Of a stretch of 64,000 nucleotides of DNA, positions 52,880-61,865 are shown piece by piece. Within the stretch, counting starts at the first letter, position 1. Every line of letters starts with the position of its first letter. This DNA is from Effrenium voratum. Taxonomy: Eukaryota > Sar > Dinophyceae > Suessiales > Symbiodiniaceae. Under the pieces are notes generated by a model, which was not told the origin of the DNA, did not search any database, and worked only from the letters and a program-made list of their open reading frames with translations. The stretch is from positions 2,501 through 66,500 of the forward strand of contig CAUJNA010001591.1 in the NCBI GenBank assembly GCA_963377175.1, in the 5' to 3' direction. The translations under genes and the position numbers were made by a program.

Positions 52880-53384
52880 ACCCACCGATTTAGGGCAGTT
52901 GAGACCCAGCAAACCCTACCAACCGCTGCAGAAAAAGAACATCGGCATGTTTTGCCGCCCAAAAAGAGGCATATTTTTGGTGTGTCACTTTTGTTTTTTT
53001 GAGGCCTGCTCCATTTGTTGAAATGAAGGGGGGGCAGTGCCTTGAATTGATGTGCTGGAGCCCGGGGATTCGGGTCTCAGGGAAAATCGGGGCCTGGCCT
53101 CTGAGTGGGACACACACTTCACGCGAGAAATTGCAACACGCTTCGCCGGTGCTTGCGCATGGCTGGGAGCCCAACAAATGCAAATGAGTGAGCCATTTTT
53201 TAGGATCCCCCTCCCAAAGGAAAACAAAGGAAAACAAGACGGAAAGGGTCGCTTTTTTAAGCCACAAAAGAGGGGGTACCCTCACAAAAGACACCCACCT
53301 TGGAGCCAAGACAGTTTGAGATCCCAGTGTCAGCCACAGGTCGCTGTCACACCTGGCCCCAGACCATCCAGTAAAAAAATCGAA
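52880..53384. other. No gene recognised
   Basis: The minus-strand open frame across this region (52,890-53,663) has no domain and crosses a family X element. Confidence 0.45.
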
Positions 53385-53455
53385 TTGGCACGCGCCAAAA
53401 GAGAAGGCAAATCCTTGGAAACCTTCAGCTTTCGATCTGAGCTGCGGGGTGTATC
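53385..53455 (+). CDS. Exon-like island, basic helix
   Basis: Reads ELARAKREGKSLETFSFRSE, then a stop at 53,457. Charged helical composition; weak support. Confidence 0.25.
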
Positions 53456-53539
53456 TTGATGGTCCAGTTGGAAGGGAGGACAAGGGCTGGAAAACAACTG
53501 CCCTTGATACGGCTGAATGAATGGGGCACCGACTCAAAG

Positions 53540-53644
53540 GGCTGTGGCTCAAAAAACCGGAATTCCAATATGGGTTGCCCTGGTAAGTGGAAACTTGGAC
53601 CAACACCTGCGTACCCCCCCCCTGTTTAATTTTGAGCCACAGCC
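53540..53644 (-). repeat. Family X element, copy 4, with matched changes at both ends
   Basis: GGCTGTGGCTCAAAA and TTTTGAGCCACAGCC are perfect inverted ends, flanked by AAAG (53,536-53,539 and 53,645-53,648). All other X and Y copies have TGGGTCAAAA/TTTTGACCCA; here both arms changed G to C or C to G so that pairing is kept. Confidence 0.9.
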
Positions 53645-53648
53645 AAAG

Positions 53649-54314
53649 GGGCGCAATTCCCATGTAGCCTATGTACGCTAAGAACAGTTTCTGAGTTCTT
53701 TGAAGTGTTTTTCTCTTGCCAGTACTCGATGACGCTTAGGAGACTTCTCTCCCAACCGGTAGAAGCCTGATGCCCTTTCCAGAAGTGATTGTGACTCAGC
53801 CTTTGACCAGCTGGGGTTCCATTTGGAAGCGATACCCAAAGGCTGCTGTCCATAAAGGGTTGCCCAAAAACAAAGTTGATTTCCCACGCGAATCCTTGAG
53901 TGTGGGTCTACATTGGCAATCCAGTTCCATCTTCGTTCCCGCTATGAGAAATATGAGCCTTATTATCCGATCATCTTGATTTGGAGTTCATCTTGAAATG
54001 GTGAATCGAAAACAATTCGGTTGCATCTGCCGAGCCGGCGAGCTCACCGATTCGGAAGGTGCCTGAGCTTCTTTACCTTGGGATCCAAAGCCGACTTCAG
54101 GTTGTTGGAGGTTTAGTGGGACTCATGGACCCCGGCATGGGAGTTTGGACTATGGTAGTGGTTCCCACATCTTCCCAACAAGGAACAAATTACCAGTCTC
54201 CTTGAATTCAAGCTGTGGAATTCTCGTTCAACAAAAAATGAAGCTCAGGTGATATCCCCAACAGCATGCGGTGCTCTTTTTAGTGCTCGCACCCCCCCGC
54301 AGCCCTCGCAGAAC
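53649..54314. other. No gene recognised
   Basis: Featureless on both strands apart from short open frames. Confidence 0.45.
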
Positions 54315-54370
54315 CTCGTGGAACCCTGGTGGAACCCTGGCGGAACCCTGGTGGAACCCTGGTGGAACCT
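54315..54370 (+). repeat. 12-base minisatellite
   Basis: About four and a half units of GGAACCCTGGTG with one C variant. Confidence 0.9.
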
Positions 54371-54482
54371 TACCTCAGGGCCGCCCCGGACCACCCCGCC
54401 TATCTGGGCTGAGACCCCAACGCTTTCCGCTGTTGGGGAACAACGCACACACATTTGTTTGAAACAAGCAACTTCAACTTCC

Positions 54483-54572
54483 ACAGGGCTCCTTAAAAGA
54501 TACATTTCGCCCATTTGAAACATGTTGCTTTTTCAACACCAAAATGAAGGGAACCCACCATTTACAAGGCAG
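54483..54572 (+). repeat. Family R element, copy 4 (right end replaced by an exon-like island)
   Basis: ACAGGGCTCCTTAAAAGATA to CCACCATTTACAAGGCAG. The last 30 bases of the family are missing and coding-like sequence starts directly after CAG. Confidence 0.85.
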
Positions 54573-54690
54573 ACTTTGGACGGGTCCCTGAGGCTGAGTT
54601 CAGGAAACGAGGAGGAGTCTGACGCAGAGAGCCCGGAAGCTCGAGCGAGGCTGGGCAGGATATTCGTAGGGCCTCCTTTTTCGGTTTGGG
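54573..54690 (+). CDS. Exon-like island starting at the edge of a family R element
   Basis: Reads TLDGSLRLSSGNEEESDAES then PEARARLGRIFVG. Acidic and Ser-rich. The only acceptor-like signal is AAGGCAG inside the element. Unassigned. Confidence 0.4.
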
Positions 54691-54969
54691 GTTTCCAAGT
54701 AGGCAAGTCACATGACATGACAAGAGCGCTTGGGTGCAAAAAATCCCAGGACAAAGCCCAGGACGTACCCTTCTCTTAATATGATATGACCCCCGCCCAT
54801 TGGCCCATGTGCCGTACTGAAATATGGCGGTGTCCCTTCATGCGAAGGCATGTTGGGTGAAAACGCGCCGGAGGCTCCATGCGTCGGAATGGACGGGCTT
54901 GCTTGTCTACAAATCCTGCAATCTTGATGGCCCAGACACCAGACACCAGTGCCAACTTTGTTCCCTTTG
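54691..54969. other. No gene recognised
   Basis: Intron-like sequence. Confidence 0.4.
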
Positions 54970-55240
54970 GTTTTGACGTTTAAGATCATTTACCACAACA
55001 GGCCATGGACATTTGCTGGGGGTCTGTGTGTTTTTGACTCTTAAGATCATCTACCACAAACGGGTGTCCCTTTTCCATGGACATTTGCTGGGGGTCTGTT
55101 TGTTTTTGACTCTTAAGATCATCTACCACAAACGGGTGTCCCTTTTCCATGGACATTTGCTGGGGGTCTGTTTGTTTTTGACTCTTAAGATCATCTACCA
55201 CAAACGGGTGTCCCTTTTCCATGGACATTTGCTGGGGGTC
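54970..55240. repeat. 72-base tandem repeat, about 3.7 units
   Basis: CATGGACATTTGCTGGGGGT starts at 55,004, 55,076, 55,148 and 55,220, exactly 72 apart; units are nearly identical apart from the first (partly decayed). Because 72 is divisible by three and the unit lacks stops in two frames, a 24-residue repeat is open on plus (FLTLKIIYHKRVSLFHGHLL) and on minus (MSMEKGHPFVVDDLKSQ). Neither matches a known repeat. Confidence 0.95.
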
Positions 55241-55257
55241 ACCCGAGACCCTTTCGC

Positions 55258-55336
55258 TCAGGCGATACCGCGGAGCACCGAAGTTCCAGCGTGTACTGGT
55301 GCCCAAGCCCAAGCCGGCAGACAGCGGTGACATAGG
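55258..55336 (+). CDS. Exon-like island directly after the 72-base array
   Basis: After TTTCGCTCAG, reads RYRGAPKFQRVLVPKPKPAD then SGDIG. Basic and Pro-rich; no family recognised. Confidence 0.35.
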
Positions 55337-55469
55337 CCCTTTGGGAGTCTCAACATCTTTGAGGGGGTACTACAAGGGCTGGCAACTGGGATCCACGGGG
55401 ATGTGCAAGCACAGGGAGTCCTTAGCGAGTCGGTTGGACCCTGGAGTAATGAACCCCAGTTTGTTCTTT

Positions 55470-55588
55470 GGTGCACTTTGCCAAGGGATGTTAGGACTTG
55501 AACTTGTTGCCAACTTTTAGGGGTTTTCCGTATTAAACCACTAAAAGTTAAAAACTTTTAGCATGGGAGCAGAAAGCAACCGAGAAAT
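55470..55588 (+). repeat. Family A element, copy 5 (best preserved)
   Basis: GGTGCACTTTGCCAAGGGAT to GGGAGCAGAAAGCAACCGAG. It holds AACTTTTAG, CTAAAAGTT and AACTTTTAG in that order, so the middle arm can pair with either neighbour. Confidence 0.85.
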
Positions 55589-56061
55589 GCCTTGTGCCGA
55601 TCGATGGTGTGACCTAGCCATACGTTTCCTTTTATGGGGGTTGTCCCGAATTTTGGGGGTGGTGAACGGTGAGGAATCATAATCCATCCAAAAATTAGAT
55701 CTAACCTGCACAAACCAATAGGAACTGAGGAAATCCAGTGCTACCACGGGAACAGACAGCTATGGTACGCGAAGAGGGCCGGGAGTGTGCGCAGAAAACT
55801 GTCTTCGAAAAAGGCTTCGAACTCCAACTTGAATCGAACCACCTCTCTTTACCCATTTCGGGCCGTTCCCAAAAAACATGGTCCTCTGTGTTGCAGGGAG
55901 TTTCCCTCTAAATTTCGCTATACCAGCAAAACAGGCGCCCCTTTTTCGCATGCAACTTCGGCAGAGGTCCCGGCTTCCCTTTGTGACGGAATGGAGGTAG
56001 GGCCAGTTTGTGTGATCTCAAGCAAACCCACCTTCAAAGTTATTTTGGGATGTGCTTATTC
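55589..56061. other. No gene recognised
   Basis: A plus-strand open frame (55,787-56,089) without domain. Confidence 0.4.
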
Positions 56062-56065
56062 AATT

Positions 56066-56208
56066 GAGCCACAATCAAAACCCGGGTAGATGAAGGTTAG
56101 TAAAGGTTAGTAAGTGGCAGTCCCAGCCGGAAATAGTTGTGGCCGCCTTTCTGGTTCTTTACATGGTTCTGGGTTCACCATTTTTGTACCAGGTTTCGAG
56201 TGTGACTC
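56066..56208 (+). repeat. Family Q element, copy 4
   Basis: GAGCCACAATCAAAACCCGG to GGTTTCGAGTGTGACTC, flanked by AATT (56,062-56,065 and 56,209-56,212). GGTTAGTAAA is duplicated inside. Confidence 0.9.
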
Positions 56209-56355
56209 AATTGATTGTTTCCAAGGCAGTCTTGCCCAATGCTTCGGCATGAGCTAATTTGGGCTGGGTAGTTTCGGCCACAGCCGCTGCCCACGTTTTT
56301 GGAGCTCAACATGTTTTGCCCCAACCAGGCAAGCCCCAAACTTCCCCACGAGTCT

Positions 56356-56467
56356 AGGGGTACCTTCCATTTCCATTCTTCCCAGGGATCCTTCTTTTTA
56401 GGAAACCATCAAAAAGACCAGGGGAAACATACGGTTTTTGAACAGAACGATGGTTGAAAAGAATGGA
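56356..56467 (-). repeat. Repeat T, copy 2
   Basis: Reverse complement of 16,315-16,432 (GGTACCTTCCATTTCCATTC to GATGGTTGAAAAGAATGG). Confidence 0.7.
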
Positions 56468-56524
56468 AGAGGGATCAACCCCTCGAATGAGGTAAAATCT
56501 TTGTCGTTTTGACCGTGCACATGG

Positions 56525-56645
56525 CATCCAAAGGCCCGCCAAAGTCCGGGCTTCTTTTTGGACCCGTGAGGCCGGACTCGCTCCAAGAGCTGCGCGGAGC
56601 TGTTGGCCCAAAGGAGCCCGGAGCCCGAAGCCGGAGCGACAGAGC
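56525..56645 (+). CDS. Exon-like island, weak
   Basis: Reads GPVRPDSLQELRGAVGPKEP within a GC-rich patch. No clear splice signals; unassigned. Confidence 0.25.
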
Positions 56646-56686
56646 AAAGGTTCAGGGGATGGATTCCCTGGGTCCCCCAGCGAAAG

Positions 56687-56890
56687 GGTGCCCTTTTTAA
56701 CCCAACTGTTTTGGTTGGGAGGTGCCCTTTTTAACCCAACTTTTTTGGTTGGGAGGTGCCCTTTTTAACCCAACTTTTTTGGTTGGGAGGTGCCCTTTTT
56801 AACCCAACTTTTTTGGTTGGGAGGTGCCCTTTTTAACCCAACTTTTTTGGTTGGGAGGTGCCCTTTTTAACCCAACTTTTTTGGTTGGGA
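56687..56890 (+). repeat. 34-base hairpin unit repeated six times
   Basis: Six exact-length units (starts 56,687, 56,721, 56,755, 56,789, 56,823, 56,857), nearly identical. Each has GGTGCCCTTTTTAACCCAAC followed by TTTTTTGGTTGGGA, so CCCAAC pairs with GTTGGG around a T-rich loop. The array leads straight into family S copy 4. Confidence 0.95.
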
Positions 56891-56975
56891 GATTCGGTTC
56901 CCCTACTAAAATAGACTACAAAAAAGAAGTTGGTACGCTTATTCTAACCTCTCTACTGGAGGACCTAGTTGTGGT
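56891..56975 (+). repeat. Family S repeat, copy 4
   Basis: CCCCTACTAAAATAGACTAC to CTCTCTACTGGAGGACCTAG. Other S copies carry at most one trace of the 34-base unit before them. Confidence 0.85.
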
Positions 56976-59900
56976 TTTTCGAAGCGAAAGGGGCAGCCGT
57001 CACCTGGGTGATTTTGATGGTGTCTCTGATCGGAGCCGAACCGAAGAGTTTGACTGTCGCTTTCGGAGCATCGTTTAGAGGCAGGCAAGTTGAACAAACA
57101 TCTTCAAGGCTTTCTGTTCAGTCAGCAAGCAATCGCTACAACTTATCAGACGGTACACACACACACACACCCTTTTCAGCTTCCTTTTCGAAGTGGTCTC
57201 CGCCTGCAGTTAGCCAGGCCCCGAGGCAATGGGGACTGAGATGACGTCTGGTCAAACCCTTAGAGGTTTAATGGTTTAATGGGGCCCGGTCACCCACCAC
57301 TCGTGGCGGTTTCGGCGCCTGGACTGCCATTCCTTCTTTTTTGTTAATACGATCTTTCTTCCATGGCAATAGGTTTTCAACCAACCCAAAGTCAGTTGGT
57401 TTTCAGCTGAGGAACTGACAGAGGCAAGGGTGGTGCTTAGCTTGGGTGCAAAAAGTGACCTGGCTGCAGTCTCCGTGACCCTCTCAACATGGGGCAATGT
57501 ACCCAGGGAACAATGACTCCGGTCATACAGACTCTAAGTAACATTCTAGGGGCTGAGAAGTTGGTTACAAAATCCAAGTGCTTTTGGGTTCTGGAACAGG
57601 TGATGCAAGTTGAATGTCGTCTTTTTCTGCAAAAAAGCGCAAACAACCGCAAAACGCCTAAAACGCCTTGAGAACCAGAACGCCTAGGAATTCCTCGGCA
57701 TTGGAATCTCCAGGTACTCTTATTCTAAACCTAGGTACACTTAGACTTGAGGTGTCTGTTGGGAGCAGCATGACTCGGCAGAAACCGGCGCTGGTTCGGC
57801 GTTGCCCGAGGTCAGTGCACATCTGAGATGGTGGAGTGGATCTTTCAAGGTGCGGACGCTGAAATTGCGCTTGGTGCCCTTCCATCAATTAACATGGAAC
57901 CTGACATTCGGGGGGTCCTGGTTTGGACTATTTTCCTTTTGAAGGGACCCCTGGAGGGTACATCTTCAAATGAAGTGTTGAACATCAACTTTCAGTGAGG
58001 GAGTCCGCAAGACCTTTGACAAAATTGAGGCCTCGTTTGATTCTCTGGAGGGCGGCTTGGGGTCCCGGAGTTCTTATCATTGGTGCGCCCCGCAGCTGGA
58101 TGCTGGGAGACTAGCGCTTGGGAAGGTTTGGCTACCGACGTCTTTTCATTTTTGCCGCCAGCACTTTGGAATGCATGACGTTGCCAGTTTGCGTGTTGTT
58201 GCCAGATGTGTCTTCTTGGGACACGGGACCAGGAGCCCCAAGAATCGGCGAAGGGTTTTCTGTGGCTTCCCTTGCCCAGTTGCCGTTGCAGTAGCCAAGG
58301 AAAGCCGTACCCGGTTGCCTAAGGCCTGCCTGTTGAAACAACATCAAAATGGGGTGACACCCAAACTCGCAGCTCTTTTTTCACCTTTTCGTTTACGGGT
58401 GTCAAAATGGGGCGACCCCCCAAACAAATCGCAGCAAATGTTTTGTTCCTTTAGGTGTCCCCTGAAACATCGACCTTACAAATGGCACCCTCGGTACCCT
58501 CCAAAGACACAGACCCAAGTTTGCCCCATCGAGGGTTGGGGATCGCCTGCAGGTGAGGAGTTGTCAGAGCGCCCTGGGCTGCAAAACGAAAGGAAGAGAT
58601 GCACCACAGAAAGCACGGGGTTGGTTTGACACCAGTCAGTTCCTGGCTTTTTAGGGGTTACAACATTGGCCAAAAGTCAAGAATGTCATACTTAGGTGAG
58701 CTGTATGGTTAGAAGTACTTCCAAAAAGGAGTTGACCTTGACGTTTTGTGTGCGGGTTCTAACCCAGATGAACCAACAACTCCCTGCTTGCTGGACAACT
58801 GGTTTGATTGTCTGTGGCTCAATGTGTCGCTTGATTCGTTTGCCTCCCGACCCAAGCTCATCATTTCCTCACTGTCCCGAAGCAAACCGACCGTGCCGGT
58901 GTTGCTTCTCAAAGTGACGTGTGTTGTGCATCTCCCAGGTGCTAGTTCCCAATATGTCCACATCTTCGAGCAAATTAGTTAGGGTTTTGTGGATTTGCTG
59001 GTGATGTTGTGTTAAAAGTTCATTAAATCTGGAACAAAAGCAGACATATTTTTGGTATGGCGAGGGGGTAGAAGCGGGAGTAGTCTGGCTGCAAGGGTGT
59101 TGTTCTTTTTTCAAGTACAAACCCCGACAGTTTTTTGCCATAATGAGGATCTTGCATAGTCCTTATTTGGACCCATTTTCAGCATCCGCGACTCGAGTCG
59201 CGAAGGTGATGGGTTTCCCTTTAGCTGATGCGACCACAGCCGACTCAATCAAATTGTTGGCGCCCGAAACCAATGCGAAAATTCAATAAGTTGAAAACCC
59301 CAGGCCTTTCAACTACCCCAACCTATTCTATGTTTTTATGGGTGTGAAAGGCAACTCGGTATGGAAAGGGCGATGGGAAACCTTGGCCAAGCCCAGCACT
59401 CTTAGCTTTAGGGAAATGTAAACTCTTGCGACGTCCGTTGTGTTATCGGGCCGTGACCGGCAAAATAACGAAACATCCTTTGAACATGACAAACTGGCTG
59501 TGTGGAAGTTGGCTGCTTCCCATGTGCGTGCGTGTGGGTAAGGAGCAGCTTGGGGGAAGCAGCTATGGGGGCAGAAGCCCATCATGTGTTTGGGCTGGTG
59601 CAGGTGGCTGGAGGGTTCCGTGGAGGCTCCGAACCGGGAATGTCCAGGGCTGGACATAGCTCCTTGGATTTTGTTTGGAGTTTGTTTGCTCAAGTTGTTT
59701 GCTTCTGGTCACACCCCCGGTATTGGATGATTTTCTTGGTTGCAATGGCAGGCCGTGGTTTCTCCCAGGTTTTATATAGTGAAGCCCCCTTTCCTGCCAT
59801 GGCAACTCGAGACAAGACGCATTCTTTTTTTCGGGCTTCGAGGGTCCCTCCCTTTAAGTCGTGTATTATTCCGGGGTTGGCTAATGTTGATCCCAGAATG

Positions 59901-60063
59901 AATACACAAAAACGTGTCTTCATATTTGGAGGTGGGGGCCCCTCCAAAAGTGGTCTGATTCCCCACATCTCACCCAGGGAAGAAGGCACCCCCCTTTTTC
60001 ATAAAGAACCGTTCATCGGGTGAACAGTGGGTCATGTAGTTGGACCCCTCAAAACGAGGGATG
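56976..60063. other. No gene recognised over 3 kb
   Basis: Contains an (AC)n tract at 57,152-57,168, a trace of family S at 57,713-57,745 and several open frames (57,780-57,870, 58,057-58,629, 59,502-60,023) with no domain and no named element. This is the longest stretch without a short inverted-repeat element outside the two coding-like islands. Confidence 0.4.
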
Positions 60064-60163
60064 ATTCAAGCTGCCGAGGCGCCAGAAGCAGCGGCTCCTG
60101 TCCATGGCCATTTGGAGGCCGAGTTCCGGTTCGACGAGCCTCCGCCGTGGGGAAGCCTCCGTG
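60064..60163 (+). CDS. Exon-like island before a family W element
   Basis: Reads AAEAPEAAAPVHGHLEAEFR then FDEPPPWGSLR and ends GTG|GTCAGT (donor at 60,164). A W element starts 18 bases into the putative intron. Ala/Glu/Pro-rich; unassigned. Confidence 0.45.
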
Positions 60164-60180
60164 GTCAGTCCGCCCCATTT

Positions 60181-60291
60181 CATGGTTGTCCTTGGGAACC
60201 ATTTTACATTTTTGCTTGTTGTGGTTTAGTGGGAAATCCCCACTTAACTGCTAAGATTGATTTTTTTGCTCCGCTTCCAACGTCAACCATG
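60181..60291 (+). repeat. Family W element, copy 5, with replaced stem
   Basis: CATGGTTGTCCTTGGGAACC to GCTTCCAACGTCAACCATG, flanked by ATTT (60,177-60,180 and 60,292-60,295). The central stem is AGTGGG-AAATC-CCCACT: both arms differ from copy 1 yet still pair. Confidence 0.9.
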
Positions 60292-60511
60292 ATTTTGGGG
60301 ACGTGATGAGATTTGTTTGGCCATAGGGCGTGGCAGTGCATGTATCAGGTGCTTTTGGACCAGATTTGCCTGATTGCCGAATTGCGCGGAGTTCCCGAGA
60401 TGTGATTCAGGTTGCAGGGATTTGGGGTTCCAACAATTTTAGATTAAAACAGTAATATAAATATACATATATATATATATATACATTTGTAATGTTTTTA
60501 TTCCAAAAGAA
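60292..60511. other. No gene; contains TA tract
   Basis: A (TA)n run at 60,461-60,483 precedes the next island. Confidence 0.5.
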
Positions 60512-60612
60512 ATGGCCGCGAACCGGTTGCTTGTGGCCAGCAACAACCTGGCCATGATGCGGCGCATGCTGCAGCTCCTCTCAAAGCTCCATGGCTCCGC
60601 TTGGCCGGGAGC
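60512..60612 (+). CDS. Exon-like island with possible start codon
   Basis: ATG at 60,512: MAANRLLVASNNLAMMRRML then QLLSKLHGSAWPGAL. Helical, Met/Leu-rich, could be a first exon or transit-like N-terminus. Family not recognised. Confidence 0.35.
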
Positions 60613-60664
60613 CCTCAAAGCCACGGGGGGGGGGCCTTGGCGCTTTTCGGGCCGAGCATTTGCG

Positions 60665-60805
60665 TTAGGGTGGGTTTTGCATTGGTTTAGGGCGCGGCTT
60701 CAGGTTGGCTTAGGGTTGGTTTTGGGTTTAGGGATGGTTTAAGCCGGGCTTAGGGTTGGTTTATAGGGATGGTTTAGGCTTGGGGTTGGTTTAGGGGGGG
60801 TTCAG
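60665..60805 (+). repeat. Degenerate TTTAGGG/TTAGGG-like array
   Basis: Many units such as GGTTTAGGG, GCTTAGGGTTGG and GGGTTTAGGGATGG. It resembles a decayed interstitial telomere-type repeat (TTTAGGG is the usual telomere unit in this group), but the units are irregular. Confidence 0.45.
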
Positions 60806-61635
60806 GGTACCGGTGTGATTTTTGGGTCGGTTTACAGGGAACCCAACGGGAAGCCCTTTGAACCGGACAGCCGGTCCGATCCAAAGGATCACCAAGCCAC
60901 GTTTGAGTAGAAGATGTGTTTCGTTTCCGCGGTTTCCCGTCCGACTTTCCATCAACTTATGCCAGGCCTGGACTGCCCCTCCCCTGGGGGTGCTCCGAAC
61001 TGTTCCTCAAGGATCAACCACCCCCCTATAAAATAGCTTCCCGTTTGTTTTTCCTTTCAGGGAAGCCCTAGGTTTATAGCCAAAACCCTGACTCATTCCC
61101 TACTGAGCACCAGCAAGACATTGGGTTTCCCGGGTTTCCTGCGCTTTCCCTGGACTAAGTGTTCTGCCGATCGGGTCGGCGCAACCAATGATGGTGGTTT
61201 TGGGTTTTCCAGTCATGGAACTGGACAGAGACCTTCCCCAAAAGGAGAGTAGTCTTCCAAACACTGTCAGCTTCCATGATTGGAAGCAGGGTACCTGGAC
61301 GGCCACTGCAAACCCAAAGCCTTTGGTATCTTTACCATCGTTGTTTGACAACTTTTGGCGAAGTGACTTCATGAAGTGGCTGGAAGCAAAGTGCGACATG
61401 TCACACGGACCTTTGTCAAATAGATCTTCCGGACTGACAAACACTTTAAACATGTGCAAGGGGTGTCTAAAGCTGGCTTGTATTGGCTTGGTTCACTGCC
61501 ATGAACAGCTAAAGATCTGTTTCAGGGAGATGGAACTGAACGTTTCAACCCTTGAACACTCCGGGCTCAGCAGGTTCGCTTTAAAGAGACCTGAGCTTTG
61601 TCTTTACCGAGCGCAGGGGCAACCACTTAAAGGTG
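60806..61635. other. No gene assigned; long open frame
   Basis: The plus frame from 61,188 is open into the coding-like part that follows. Its first 150 codons contain WKQGTWTATANPKP and CKLACIGLVHCHE-type sequence without a recognised domain. Confidence 0.35.
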
Positions 61636-61865
61636 GTGATTGTCGGACTGCAGTGCTCGCCGCGTTACCGCCCGCAGCTGTCGCAACCCTCCACGCGTCG
61701 CCTTGCAGCCTTGCAGTCAACGAGATGCCGATGATCGGCCTGAAGTGGGGTGTGGATCGTGATGCCTTGGGCATGGCGGAGACGGGAGAAGCCCGGCTCC
61801 GTGTCATTGATATGAAGGCGCGGCCCGGCCTAAGGCGCTTCTTTTGCGGTGACTGTTGGATTTGA
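61636..61865 (+). CDS. Coding-like segment ending at a stop, unknown
   Basis: GC-rich end of an open stretch: TAVLAALPPAAVATLHASPC, then MPMIGLKWGVDRDALGMAET, then ARLRVIDMKARPGLRRFFCG and a stop at 61,863-61,865. Looks like a last exon. No family recognised. Confidence 0.4.

Noticed and set aside
52890..53663. Minus-strand open frame of 257 codons
   Set aside because: It runs through a family X element and has no domain; chance opening in low-stop sequence.
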